Source: Pseudomonadota bacterium
GTDB lineage: Bacteria > Pseudomonadota > Alphaproteobacteria > Rhodospirillales > 2-02-FULL-58-16
DNA: 13,060 bases
Direction of reading: 5' to 3'
Assembly (NCBI GenBank): GCA_022567015.1
Contig: JADFHR010000070.1
Location: 1-13,060, forward strand
The notes beneath the pieces were generated by a model. The model was not told the DNA's origin. It was given only the letters and a program-made list of their open reading frames with translations, and did no database searches. The position numbers were made by a program, and so were the translations under genes. Positions 4,653-12,349 of the stretch are shown here, in pieces. Position 1 is the stretch's first letter; the number at the start of each line of letters is the position of its first letter.

Positions 4653-5819
4653 TCAGATCTCCTCCTCGGCGCCGCGCCGCCCGATGACCATGTCCCGGTG
4701 CACGTAGACGCCGAGCAGCAGGCCGAAGCCGAAGAGCAGGGTCAGCATGGCGGTGCCGCCGTACGAGATCAGCGGCAGGGGCACGCCGACCACCGGGATG
4801 AGGCCCATGACCATGGCGATGTTGATGAAGACGTAAAGGAAGAACGTCGTCGTCACCCCCATGCCGACCAGGCGCCCGAAGTGGTTGCGCGAGCGCAGGC
4901 TTATGGCGAAGCCGTAGGCCAGCAACAGGACGTAGAGGCCGAGCAGGGTGAGGCCGCCGGCCAGGCCCCACTCCTCGGCGAGCAGGGTGAAGATGAAGTC
5001 GGTCTGCTTCTCCGGCAGGAAGTTGAGGTGGCTCTGGCTGCCCTGCAAAAACCCCCTGCCGAACATGCCGCCCGAACCGAGCGCGATCTTCGACTGGATG
5101 ATGTGGTAGCCGGCGCCCAGCGGGTCGCTTTCCGGATCGAGGAAACTGAGCACGCGGGTCCTCTGGTATTCCCGGAGGAACTGCCACGCCACCGGCACCG
5201 AGCCGATGGCCGCCGCGCCGACCACGGCGAACTTCCACATCCTCACCCCGGCGGCGAAGAAGATGGCGCCGCCGGCGATGATCAGCATCAGCGCCGTGCC
5301 CAGGTCGGGCTGGCGCAGCACCAGGGCCGAGGGCGCCGCCACCATGAGCAGCGGCGGCACGACGAAGAGCGGCCGGCGCACGTCGTCGGCGCTGCCGCCA
5401 TGGAAATAGCGCGCCAGGGCCAGGACCAGGGCGATCTTCATCAGCTCGGACGGCTGCAGGTTGGCGAAGCCGAGGTTGATCCAGCGCTGCGCCCCCATGC
5501 CCGCCGTGCCCCCGAACTCGACCGCCGCCAGAAGAACGAGCATGACCAGATAGATGACGTAGGCATAGCGCAGCCACAGGCGGATGTTGGTCAGCGCCAC
5601 CGCCACCATGATCACCATGGCTACGCCGAAACGCACCATCTGGCGCGACGCCCAGGGATCGAAGCTGCCGGTGCCGGCCGAGCGGCCGGCGGCGGAATAG
5701 AGCATGGCGAAGCCGATGCCGGCGACGGCGACGAGCAGGAGCACGAACAGCCAGTGGATCTGCCACAGCTTCTGCCGCAAGGTGTACACCGGCCGGTTGA
5801 GCGCGTTGACGGTGATCAC
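4653..5819 (-). CDS. rodA: RodA, SEDS-family peptidoglycan glycosyltransferase
   Basis: The 388 residues form about ten hydrophobic segments, normal for RodA/MrdB. RodA polymerises lipid II into glycan strands in the inner membrane during cell elongation, paired with PBP2. Family landmarks are QRWINLGFANLQPSELMK (111-128), RQPDLGTALML (169-179), FLPEKQTDFIFTLLAEEWG with D274 at the position of the essential catalytic aspartate, and PLPLISYGGTAML near the end. The start is a GTG at 5819, 4 nt after the mrdA stop, with GGGGGTGA just upstream serving as Shine-Dalgarno inside the mrdA end. An ATG at 5824 is out of frame. It is the last gene of the mre/mrd cluster. Confidence 0.97.
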   Translation of the reverse strand: MITVNALNRPVYTLRQKLWQIHWLFVLLLVAVAGIGFAMLYSAAGRSAGTGSFDPWASRQMVRFGVAMVIMVAVALTNIRLWLRYAYVIYLVMLVLLAAVEFGGTAGMGAQRWINLGFANLQPSELMKIALVLALARYFHGGSADDVRRPLFVVPPLLMVAAPSALVLRQPDLGTALMLIIAGGAIFFAAGVRMWKFAVVGAAAIGSVPVAWQFLREYQRTRVLSFLDPESDPLGAGYHIIQSKIALGSGGMFGRGFLQGSQSHLNFLPEKQTDFIFTLLAEEWGLAGGLTLLGLYVLLLAYGFAISLRSRNHFGRLVGMGVTTTFFLYVFINIAMVMGLIPVVGVPLPLISYGGTAMLTLLFGFGLLLGVYVHRDMVIGRRGAEEEI

Positions 5820-5823
5820 CGCA

Positions 5824-7704
5824 TCACCCCCGTCCGGCCAGGGCGCCGGGGACCGCGGTCAGGCGCTGGGCCTCCGGCGGGCGCGCCGCGTCCCGGCGCT
5901 GGGCCTTGAGCAGGATATCGCGGGCGATGGGCGCCGCCACCGTGGAGCCGCCGCCGCCGTGTTCGACCAGCACGGCCACCGCGTACCGGGGCGCGTGCAC
6001 CGGCGCATAGCCGACGAAGACCGCGTGGTCCCTGTCCTTCCACGGCAGGTCCTTGTTCTTGCGCACGCCCGCGTCGCGCTCGGCCTTGGTGATGCGCCGC
6101 ACCTGGACGGTGCCGGTCTTGCCCCCCATCTCGAAGCCGGCCTCGGCGATGCGGGCCTTGTACGCCGTCCCCCGGAGGCTGTTGACCACCGCCGTCGTCG
6201 CCTCGCGGACCGTCTTCAGGTATGGAGCCGCCACGCCCAGGCTTGCGGGGCGGGGGCGCGGCGTGGTCCCGTCCGCCGCCGCCATGTCCCGGGTCAGATG
6301 GGGCGTCACCGCGAAGCCGCCGTTGACCAGGCGCGCCGTCATCACCGCCAGCTGCAGCGGTGTGGCCAGGAGATACCCCTGGCCGATCCCGATGATCAGG
6401 GTCTCGCCCTTCTGCCACGGCACGTCCATGGTGGCGAGCTTCCAGTCGCTGGTCGGCACCAGGCCCGGCTGTTCGCCGGGCAGGTCCAGCCCCAGCCTAC
6501 GCCCGAACCCGAAGCGCCGGGCCATGGCGGCGATGCGGTTGATGCCGGTGCGCCGCGCCGTTTCGTAGAAATAGACGTCGCACGACTGGGTGATGCCCTT
6601 GGCCAGGTCGACGGTCCCGTGGCCGCCCCTTTTCCAGCAGTGGAACGTGGCGTTGCCCAGCTTGAGGAATCCGGGACAGAAGAAGGTGGTCTCGGGCGTG
6701 ATGGCGCCCTTGTCCAGCGCCGCCAGGGCGACCACGATCTTGAAGGTGGAGCCGGGCGCGTACTGGCCGCGGATGGCCTTGTTGGTCAGCGGCGCCATGG
6801 GGTTGGAGACGAGCTCCCGCCACGCCTCGGTGCTCAGGCCCTTGTTGAAGGCGTTGGGATCGAAGCTGGGCGTCGAGGCCATGGCCAGGACGTCGCCCGT
6901 GTGCACGTCCATGACGACGGCGGAGGCGCTTTCGCCGGCCAGGCGGCGGGCCACCATCTTCTGCAGTTCCAGATCGATGGTCAGGGTCACCTCGGCCCCG
7001 GGCTGGCCTTCCCGGCGGCGCATTTCGCGGATCACCCGGCCGAGCGCGTTGACCTCGACCTGGGAGCTGCCGCCGGTGCCCCTGAGCGCCAGATCGTAGA
7101 CCTTCTCGATGCCCGCCTTGCCGATGCGGAAACCGGGAAGCTCCAACAGGGGATCGCCGCCCAACTCGGCCTCGGAGACGGCGGCCACGTAGCCCAGCAC
7201 ATGGGCGGTGGCTTCGCCGTGGGGGTAGTGGCGGCTCTGGCCGACGTCGATCATCACGCCGGGCAGGTCGGGCGTGTTGACCTCGATCCGCGCCACCTCC
7301 TCCCAATTGAGATTCTCGCGCACGGTCACCGGCACGAAACCGCGCCGGCGCCGGACGTCGCGCAGAATCCGGCGCTTATCCCCGTCGCCGATGGGGATGA
7401 TGGCACCGAGCAGCCGCAACGTCTCCTCGACGTCGTGGGCGGCTTCCGAGATCAGCACCACCCGGTAGTTCTGCTGGTTGACCGCCAACGGCACGCCGAA
7501 ACGGTCGACGATGCGCCCGCGCGGCGGCGCCAGGAGCCTCAGGTTGATGCGGTTCTCTTCGGCCAGGGTGGCATAGCGCGCGGACTCGATGACCTGCAGG
7601 TAGTACATGCGCCCGACCAGGGCGGAAAGAAGCACCAACTTGCCCCCCGCCAGCATCGCCACCCGCCGGCTGAAAACCTTTTGCCGGTCGCTGTCGCTGT
7701 GCAT
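5824..7704 (-). CDS. mrdA: Penicillin-binding protein 2, elongasome D,D-transpeptidase
   Basis: The 626 residues are typical of PBP2. A single N-terminal membrane segment (about 16-36) anchors the protein. It is followed by the PBP dimerisation domain with APPRGRIVDRFGVPLAVN (59-76), then the periplasmic transpeptidase domain. Active-site motifs are S319-T-F-K322 (GQYAPGSTFK, S319 being the acylated serine), S374-C-D and K529-T-G. The enzyme cross-links the glycan strands made by RodA during lateral wall growth and is the usual target of mecillinam-type beta-lactams. The ATG at 7704 lies one base after the mreD stop, and rodA begins 4 nt after its own stop, indicating tight co-expression. The C-terminal 40 residues are alanine- and arginine-rich and less typical. 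No defect is seen. Confidence 0.97.
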   Translation of the reverse strand: MHSDSDRQKVFSRRVAMLAGGKLVLLSALVGRMYYLQVIESARYATLAEENRINLRLLAPPRGRIVDRFGVPLAVNQQNYRVVLISEAAHDVEETLRLLGAIIPIGDGDKRRILRDVRRRRGFVPVTVRENLNWEEVARIEVNTPDLPGVMIDVGQSRHYPHGEATAHVLGYVAAVSEAELGGDPLLELPGFRIGKAGIEKVYDLALRGTGGSSQVEVNALGRVIREMRRREGQPGAEVTLTIDLELQKMVARRLAGESASAVVMDVHTGDVLAMASTPSFDPNAFNKGLSTEAWRELVSNPMAPLTNKAIRGQYAPGSTFKIVVALAALDKGAITPETTFFCPGFLKLGNATFHCWKRGGHGTVDLAKGITQSCDVYFYETARRTGINRIAAMARRFGFGRRLGLDLPGEQPGLVPTSDWKLATMDVPWQKGETLIIGIGQGYLLATPLQLAVMTARLVNGGFAVTPHLTRDMAAADGTTPRPRPASLGVAAPYLKTVREATTAVVNSLRGTAYKARIAEAGFEMGGKTGTVQVRRITKAERDAGVRKNKDLPWKDRDHAVFVGYAPVHAPRYAVAVLVEHGGGGSTVAAPIARDILLKAQRRDAARPPEAQRLTAVPGALAGRG

Positions 7705-7705
7705 G

Positions 7706-8221
7706 TCATTCGGACTCCAGGAAAGCCCGTTGCCAGCGCAGGAAAACCCACGCCAGAAGCGGGAACACCCCGAGTGTCATCAGGTATTGAAACAGCACCG
7801 CGCGGGGCGCGACAAGGGTCAGGTTGTAGACCGAGACCAGGATCCAGCTCGACAGCGCCGCCCCCGCCGCGACCACGGCGAAACCCAGCCACACGACGGC
7901 GAAGGACTTGCCGGCGAAGAAACGGCGCTGGGAAAGCACGACCCCGTACACGCCGATGAAAACCAGCGCGTTGACCCCGATGGGAGTCCCGGTGAGGGTG
8001 TCCTGCAACACGCCGATCACGAAAACGGCGAAGGCGGGCAACAGCCGGGGCCGGTAGATGGCCCAATGATAGACCGCGATCAGGGGCAGCAACGGGGCGA
8101 CGCGCGCAAAACCGGGGATGTGCAGGGGCACCACGCTGACCACCACCAGGACCAGGGTCAGGGCGAAGGGCGTCAGCCGGCGCGCCAGCCCATCCAGCCG
8201 ATGCCACAGCGACGGCTTCAT
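7706..8221 (-). CDS. mreD: MreD, rod-shape-determining membrane protein
   Basis: The 171 residues consist mostly of five or six hydrophobic segments, the normal size and topology of MreD. MreD sits in the inner membrane and links MreC to the MreB-RodA-PBP2 machinery. Family-like stretches are PLIAVYHWAIYRPRLLP and GVLQDTLTGTPIGVNAL, the latter being the conserved central motif (G-x2-D-x3-G-x-P-x-G). The ATG at 8221 follows the mreC stop by 14 nt, with AGGAG about 10 nt upstream. It is followed after one base by mrdA. The identification rests on this motif plus position in the mreBCD-mrdA-rodA order. Confidence 0.93.
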   Translation of the reverse strand: MKPSLWHRLDGLARRLTPFALTLVLVVVSVVPLHIPGFARVAPLLPLIAVYHWAIYRPRLLPAFAVFVIGVLQDTLTGTPIGVNALVFIGVYGVVLSQRRFFAGKSFAVVWLGFAVVAAGAALSSWILVSVYNLTLVAPRAVLFQYLMTLGVFPLLAWVFLRWQRAFLESE

Positions 8222-8235
8222 GGCCTCAAATGCTC

Positions 8236-9159
8236 CTACGGCCCGTCGGCCGGGATACCCGGAAAGAGCGGTTGCAGGATACCCCTGAGACCGAAATCGA
8301 CGACGCGGACATATTCGAGCCGGCTGCGCTCGACGAAAGGCTGGACCCCGATGCCGGCGTCGCTGACCGAGGCCACGACGCCGACCGGCAGACCGGGCGG
8401 GAAGGCGTCGCCATGGCCCGAGGTCACGACGCGGTCGCCCGGGGAGACTTCCGCTCCCGGGGGCAGGCGGATCAGGCGCAACACTTCCGAGTTGTCCCCG
8501 GCCAGGATGGCGCGCGTGCGGGTCCGTTCCACCAGCACCGGGATGTGGGAGTTCAAGTCGGTGATCAGGATGACCCGCGTCGAGCGGTTCCCGACGCCGG
8601 CGACGCGCCCGACCAGGCCGTCACCGGTGACCACCGCCTGTCCCTTGCGTACGCCGGCGCGAAAACCGGCATTGAGCAGCAAAGTATGGGCGAAGGCGCC
8701 GCCCGTGTCGCCGATGACGCGGGCGGTCACGTAGCTGGCCTCGGGCCCGGGCACGAAGTTGAGCAGGGCGCGAAGCGCCTTGTTCTCGGCCTCCAGCCGG
8801 CGCGCCACCGTCTGCCATTGCAGGAGCCGCACCTTGTCCTCGCGCAGCCCGGCGTTCTCCTCGTGCAGGGAAGCCAACTCGCGGACCTGGTCCACCACGT
8901 CGGACACGGTGGCGACGGGGCGGGACAGAACGTCGAGGATGGGGGCCAGGGCGTCGGTCACCTGGGTGCGGATGCGTTCCGCCAGGGGCACGTCCGCCTT
9001 GCCCAGCAACATCAGGCCGAACGCCGCCGCGACCAGGCCCACGTACGCGAAGCGCTGGATCAGGCCTTTGATCGGCACTGCAATGCGATGTACCGGCCGC
9101 AACGGTCCTTTCAAGCCCCTCCCCCCAATAGCTTGAACTCCCAATACCTGGAATTCCAC
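8236..9159 (-). CDS. mreC: MreC, rod-shape-determining periplasmic scaffold
   Basis: The 307 residues contain one membrane segment (about 36-53, RFAYVGLVAAAFGLMLLG), a coiled coil (about 87-133, rich in E/L/R heptads), and two beta-barrel domains with ARVIGDTGGAFAHTLLLNAG, VTGDGLVGRVAGVG, VILITDLNSHIPV and SPGDRVVTSGHGDAFPPGLPVG. MreC binds and activates PBP2 on the periplasmic side and joins it to the cytoplasmic MreB filament. The start shown is a GTG at 9159. A second in-frame GTG at 9078, just before PIKGLIQRFAYV, is a less likely alternative. The gene follows mreB after 62 nt and precedes mreD by 14 nt. The C-terminus (FPGIPADGP) is short; some alphaproteobacterial MreC proteins carry long proline-rich tails. 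Confidence 0.95.
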   Translation of the reverse strand: MEFQVLGVQAIGGRGLKGPLRPVHRIAVPIKGLIQRFAYVGLVAAAFGLMLLGKADVPLAERIRTQVTDALAPILDVLSRPVATVSDVVDQVRELASLHEENAGLREDKVRLLQWQTVARRLEAENKALRALLNFVPGPEASYVTARVIGDTGGAFAHTLLLNAGFRAGVRKGQAVVTGDGLVGRVAGVGNRSTRVILITDLNSHIPVLVERTRTRAILAGDNSEVLRLIRLPPGAEVSPGDRVVTSGHGDAFPPGLPVGVVASVSDAGIGVQPFVERSRLEYVRVVDFGLRGILQPLFPGIPADGP

Positions 9160-9196
9160 CTATAGCCTGCCCAGGGGACAGTACCGTCAGCGTGTT

Positions 9197-9222
9197 AAAA
9201 TTAATTTAATGCGCCGGGGCGC
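9197..9222 (-). terminator. Weak terminator-like hairpin between mreB and mreC
   Basis: On the minus strand GCGC (9222-9219) and GCGC (9214-9211) pair over a 4-nt loop directly at the mreB stop, followed by an A/T-rich tract with only four consecutive T. It may partly reduce read-through so that mreB is made in excess of mreC, but it is too short to be a strong terminator. Confidence 0.3.
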
Positions 9223-10262
9223 TAATACATGGTCGTCAAAACGTTTTTCAGCCTTTTCATCTCCTCGAGGGCGCGCCCGGTTCCCAGCACCACACACGAC
9301 AGCGGGTCGTCGGCAAGGGATACCGGCAGGCCCGTGGCGTGCCTGAGCACGTAGTCCATGTTGCCGAGAAGGGCGCCGCCGCCGGTCAGCACGATGCCCT
9401 TGTCCACGATATCGGCCGCCAGCTCCGGCGCCGTGTGTTCGAGCGCCACCTTGACCGTCTCGATGATGGCGCCGACCGGCTCGGCCAGGCTTTCCGCGAC
9501 CTGGCGTTGGCTGATGGTCAGTTCCCGGGGCACGCCCTGCATCAGGTCCCGGCCCTTGATTTCCATGGTTGGCCCGTCGCCGTCCTCGGGCGGGCAGGCG
9601 GAGCCGATTTCCTCCTTGATGCGCTCGGCGCTGCTTTCTCCGACCAGCAGGTTATGGTTGCGCCGGATATAGGCGATGATGGCCTCGTCCATCTTGTCGC
9701 CGCCGACCCGGACCGAGCGCGAATAGACGATGCCGCCAAGGGCGAGGACCGCCACCTCCGTGGTCCCGCCGCCGATGTCCACCACCATGGAGCCGGTGGG
9801 TTCGGTCACCGGCAGTCCGGCGCCGATGGCCGCCGCCATGGGTTCCTCGATCAGGTACACCCGGCGGGCGCCGGCGCTTTCGGCGGATTCCTGGATGGCC
9901 CGGCGCTCCACCGCGGTGGAGCCCGACGGTACGCAGACGACGATCATCGGGCTGGCGAAGCTGCGCCGGTTGTGGACCTTGCGGATGAAGTGCTTGATCA
10001 TCTCCTCGGCGACCTCGAAATCGGCGATGACGCCTTCGCGCAAGGGACGAATGGCCTGGATGTTGCCCGGCGTGCGGCCAAGCATCTGCTTGGCTTCGTT
10101 GCCGACGGCGAGAATCTGTTTCTTGCCCTTGACCTCGACCGTGGCGACCACGGAAGGCTCGTTGAGAACGATCCCCCGGCCCTTGACGTAGACGAGGGTG
10201 TTGGCCGTCCCCAGGTCGATGGCCATGTCGGCCGACAGAAAGCCGAACAGTCTGGAAAACAT
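9222..10262 (-). CDS. mreB: MreB, actin-like cytoskeletal ATPase
   Basis: The 346 residues are the standard length. Actin-fold motifs are present in order: phosphate-1 MAIDLGTANTLVYV (13-26), IRPLREGVIADFEVAEEM, the catalytic-loop region VYLIEEPMAAAIGAG (134-148), phosphate-2 MVVDIGGGTTEVAV (158-171), and the adenosine motif GIVLTGGGALLGN (288-300). The N-terminal MFSRLFGFLS is an amphipathic membrane-binding stretch. MreB forms antiparallel double filaments under the inner membrane that steer RodA/PBP2 wall synthesis and keep the cell rod-shaped. The ATG at 10262 is preceded by GAGG at 4 nt. It is the first gene of the shape cluster, 106 nt downstream of leuA on the same strand. Confidence 0.98.
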   Translation of the reverse strand: MFSRLFGFLSADMAIDLGTANTLVYVKGRGIVLNEPSVVATVEVKGKKQILAVGNEAKQMLGRTPGNIQAIRPLREGVIADFEVAEEMIKHFIRKVHNRRSFASPMIVVCVPSGSTAVERRAIQESAESAGARRVYLIEEPMAAAIGAGLPVTEPTGSMVVDIGGGTTEVAVLALGGIVYSRSVRVGGDKMDEAIIAYIRRNHNLLVGESSAERIKEEIGSACPPEDGDGPTMEIKGRDLMQGVPRELTISQRQVAESLAEPVGAIIETVKVALEHTAPELAADIVDKGIVLTGGGALLGNMDYVLRHATGLPVSLADDPLSCVVLGTGRALEEMKRLKNVLTTMY

Positions 10263-10293
10263 GGGGCCTCACAACTCGTTCGTGATGCGATTC

Positions 10294-10353
10294 AGGCGGA
10301 CGCCGGAGAGCACTCTCCGGCGCCGGCGCCCCTTTATAAAAATGTGTCCGCCT
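10294..10353 (-). promoter_or_regulatory. Stem-loop structure and -10-like box upstream of mreB
   Basis: In the 106-nt leuA-mreB gap, AGGCGGAC (10294-10301) pairs with GTCCGCCT (10346-10353), enclosing an 8-bp hairpin GCCGGAGA/TCTCCGGC (10302-10309 with 10314-10321). Neither has a T-run on the minus strand. Between them TATAAA (10338-10333, minus strand, 5/6 to -10) could start an mreB transcript with a leader of about 65 nt beginning near the inner hairpin. No good -35 is found at normal spacing. Confidence 0.35.
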
Positions 10354-10368
10354 AGGGGCTAGTAAATA

Positions 10369-11925
10369 CTACGCGGAAAGCGCCGCCGGCGCCGATTTCT
10401 TTCTCTTCACCAGAAGCTTGTTGAGAGCGTTCACATATGCCTTGACGGACGCGACCATGGTGTCGGTGTCCGCGCCCTGGCCGATGACGGTCTTGCCTTT
10501 CTCCTCCAGGCGCACGGTGACCTCGGCCTGGGCGTCCGTGCCCTGGGTCACCGCGTGCACCTGATAGAGCTGGAGGCGCGCCTCGTGGGGGAACAACGCC
10601 TTGATTCCATTGAAGGCGGCGTCCACCGGTCCGTCGCCGGTGGCCCGGCAGTGTTTGATCTCGCCGTCGATCTCCAGTTCCAGCTCGGCCTTCGGCGGCC
10701 GGTGCTTGGTGCCGCAGAGGATCTCCAGCGAAATCAGCCGCACCCGGTCGTTGGCGCGCACCACCTCGTCGTCGACCAGGGCGACGATGTCTTCGTCGAA
10801 GATCTCCTTTTTCTTGTCCGCCAGGTCCTTGAAGCGCTTGAACACATCGCGGGCGGCGTTGTCGCCCAGGTCGTAGCCCAGCTCCTTCAGCTTCTCCCTG
10901 AACGCATGGCTGCCCGAATGCTTGCCCAGGACCAGCTTGGACGCCGTCAGCCCCACCGACTCCGGGGTCATGATCTCGTAGGTGCCGGCGTGCTTCAACA
11001 TGCCGTCCTGATGGATGCCGGCTTCGTGGGCGAAGGCGTTGGCGCCGACGATGGCCTTGTTGGGTTGCACGGTGAACCCGGTGACGGTGGAAACCAGCCG
11101 TGACGCCCGCATGATGTTCTCGGTCCTGATCGCGGTCGTATAGGGCATGTGGTCATTGCGCGTGCGCAGTGCCATGACGATCTCCTCCATGGCCGCGTTG
11201 CCGGCCCTTTCGCCGAGGCCGTTGATGGTGCACTCGACCTGGCGCGCCCCGGCGTGCACCGCGGCCAGCGAGTTGGCCACGGCCAGCCCCAGGTCGTTGT
11301 GGCAATGCACGGAGAGGACCGCCTTGTCGATATTGGGCACGCGCTCGAACAGCATTTTGATCAGGGCCGTGAACTCGTCGGGCACGGCGTAGCCCACGGT
11401 GTCGGGAACGTTGATGGTGGTGGCGCCGGCGTCGATGGCGCTTTCCACGCAGCGGCAGAGGAAATCGTGGTCCGAGCGCGAGCCGTCCTCGCACGACCAC
11501 TCCACGTCGTCGGTGAACCTGCGGGCATAGGATACGCTTTCGATCACCTGCTCGTGCACCGCGTCGGGCTCCATCTGGAGCTTGTACTTCATGTGCACCG
11601 GGCTGGTGGCGATGAATGTGTGGATGCGCCCCCGCCGGGCCGGCCTGACGGCCTCGGCGCAGCGCTCGATGTCCATCCTGGTCGCCCGGGCAAGGCCGCA
11701 GACGACCGCTGCGCTGGCGGTCTTGGCGATCTCGTGCACCGCCTCGAAGTCGCCGTCCGAGGCGATGGGGAACCCCGCCTCGATGACGTCGACGCCCATT
11801 TCCTCGAGGACCTGGGCGATGCGCAGCTTCTCGTCCAGGTTCATGGAGGCGCCCGGCGACTGCTCGCCGTCGCGGAGCGTGGTATCGAAGATGATGACCC
11901 GGTTGGCATCCTTGCTGTTGCTCAT
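10369..11925 (-). CDS. leuA: 2-isopropylmalate synthase
   Basis: The 518 residues match long-form LeuA. The enzyme condenses acetyl-CoA with 2-ketoisovalerate, the first committed step of leucine synthesis, in the cytosol. The HMGL-like TIM barrel opens with FDTTLRDGEQSPG (metal ligand D14) and carries SVHCHNDLGLAVAN (H207, H209) and NGLGERAGNA (N243). GANAFAHEAGIHQDGMLK and LGKHSGSHAF lie in the linker. The C-terminal LeuA dimer domain (about 375-510, ending TDTMVASVKAYVNALNKLL) is the site of leucine feedback inhibition in the family. The frame is open to an ATG at 11958, but the ATG at 11925 with GGAAGGG 8 nt upstream gives the usual N-terminus. It is preceded by a long structured leader; no other leucine genes are nearby. 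Confidence 0.97.
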   Translation of the reverse strand: MSNSKDANRVIIFDTTLRDGEQSPGASMNLDEKLRIAQVLEEMGVDVIEAGFPIASDGDFEAVHEIAKTASAAVVCGLARATRMDIERCAEAVRPARRGRIHTFIATSPVHMKYKLQMEPDAVHEQVIESVSYARRFTDDVEWSCEDGSRSDHDFLCRCVESAIDAGATTINVPDTVGYAVPDEFTALIKMLFERVPNIDKAVLSVHCHNDLGLAVANSLAAVHAGARQVECTINGLGERAGNAAMEEIVMALRTRNDHMPYTTAIRTENIMRASRLVSTVTGFTVQPNKAIVGANAFAHEAGIHQDGMLKHAGTYEIMTPESVGLTASKLVLGKHSGSHAFREKLKELGYDLGDNAARDVFKRFKDLADKKKEIFDEDIVALVDDEVVRANDRVRLISLEILCGTKHRPPKAELELEIDGEIKHCRATGDGPVDAAFNGIKALFPHEARLQLYQVHAVTQGTDAQAEVTVRLEEKGKTVIGQGADTDTMVASVKAYVNALNKLLVKRKKSAPAALSA

Positions 11926-11974
11926 GGGACAAACCCTTCCTTCATTCAGGTGTCGCACAATCGCGTTTTTGCTT

Positions 11975-12025
11975 CCCCTGAAAGCCGGTGACGCCGGTCA
12001 CGGGGCGTCGGCAGGCGTTCAGGGG
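11975..12025 (-). promoter_or_regulatory. Second stem-loop in the leuA leader
   Basis: CCCCTGAA (11975-11982) pairs with TTCAGGGG (12018-12025). Inside, on the minus strand, GACGCC and GGCGTC form a 6-bp stem with an 8-nt loop, competing with a GTGAC/GTCAC hairpin (11988-12001). It ends about 50 nt before the leuA ATG. Its role is unknown; it may be part of a leader switch together with the upstream terminator-like hairpin. Confidence 0.35.
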
Positions 12026-12074
12026 CACCTAAGTCGAAGGTCCCCGCGGAGGCACAGCAAGAGGGTCGGCAGCG

Positions 12075-12101
12075 AAAAGGCGCGCCGGCGCCCGGGCGCG
12101 C
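12075..12101 (-). terminator. Terminator-like hairpin in the leuA leader (possible attenuator)
   Basis: On the minus strand GCGCGCC (12101-12095) pairs with GGCGCGC (12086-12080) over an 8-nt loop, followed by C and four T (12078-12075). It lies about 150 nt before the leuA start and downstream of the candidate promoter, where an attenuator would be. Just before it a CGCG-CTTT-CGCG hairpin (12097-12108, plus-strand reading) overlaps one arm and could compete with it. Confidence 0.4.
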
Positions 12102-12173
12102 TTTCGCGGCGCGTCCCTAAGTAAACGGCAATGTGTCCGAACCCGTTCAACTTCGCTGCCCGCTGTCCTTTCG

Positions 12174-12241
12174 GATCGGAGCATTTTGAATGCTTCGATC
12201 TACAACCCAGAATAAAGACAGCGGTTAATCACGATTGTCAA
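12174..12241 (-). promoter_or_regulatory. Candidate leuA promoter and first leader hairpin
   Basis: The minus strand carries a perfect -35 TTGACA (12241-12236). The best -10-like box is TTTATT (12216-12211, 4/6) at a long 19-nt spacing. Immediately downstream GATCG-A-AGCATT / AATGCT-C-CGATC (12174-12200) forms a hairpin of 11 pairs with one mismatch and a 3-nt loop. Transcription from here gives a leader of about 280 nt before leuA. The rest of 11926-12349 holds no convincing gene. Confidence 0.4.
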
Positions 12242-12349
12242 CAGGATTGTCCAAGGAGCTTCTTTTGCACAGGTCCCCGACGGCGGTGACGGGGCCCCTG
12301 GGGCGCGCCGGCGCCTTGGCAAGAGGACAGGCGGGGCTTATGGTAACCG

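Noticed and set aside
4557..5909. Open plus-strand frame of 450 codons opposite rodA
   Set aside because: It is a GC-driven antisense shadow of rodA with highly biased composition (Q, H, E, R, A).
5704..7959. Open plus-strand frame of 751 codons opposite rodA/mrdA/mreD
   Set aside because: It is antisense to three unmistakable genes, is rich in H/R/G/Q low-complexity protein, and matches no family; it is a side effect of high GC.
11149..11991. Plus-strand frame of 280 codons opposite leuA
   Set aside because: It is antisense to leuA with H/G/D/V-biased composition and no recognised domain.
12029..12184. Minus-strand 51-codon frame in the leuA leader as a gene
   Set aside because: It has no Shine-Dalgarno and its start sits in the loop of a stable hairpin. 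The Leu-Leu pair is noted under findings, but the frame is not called as a CDS.
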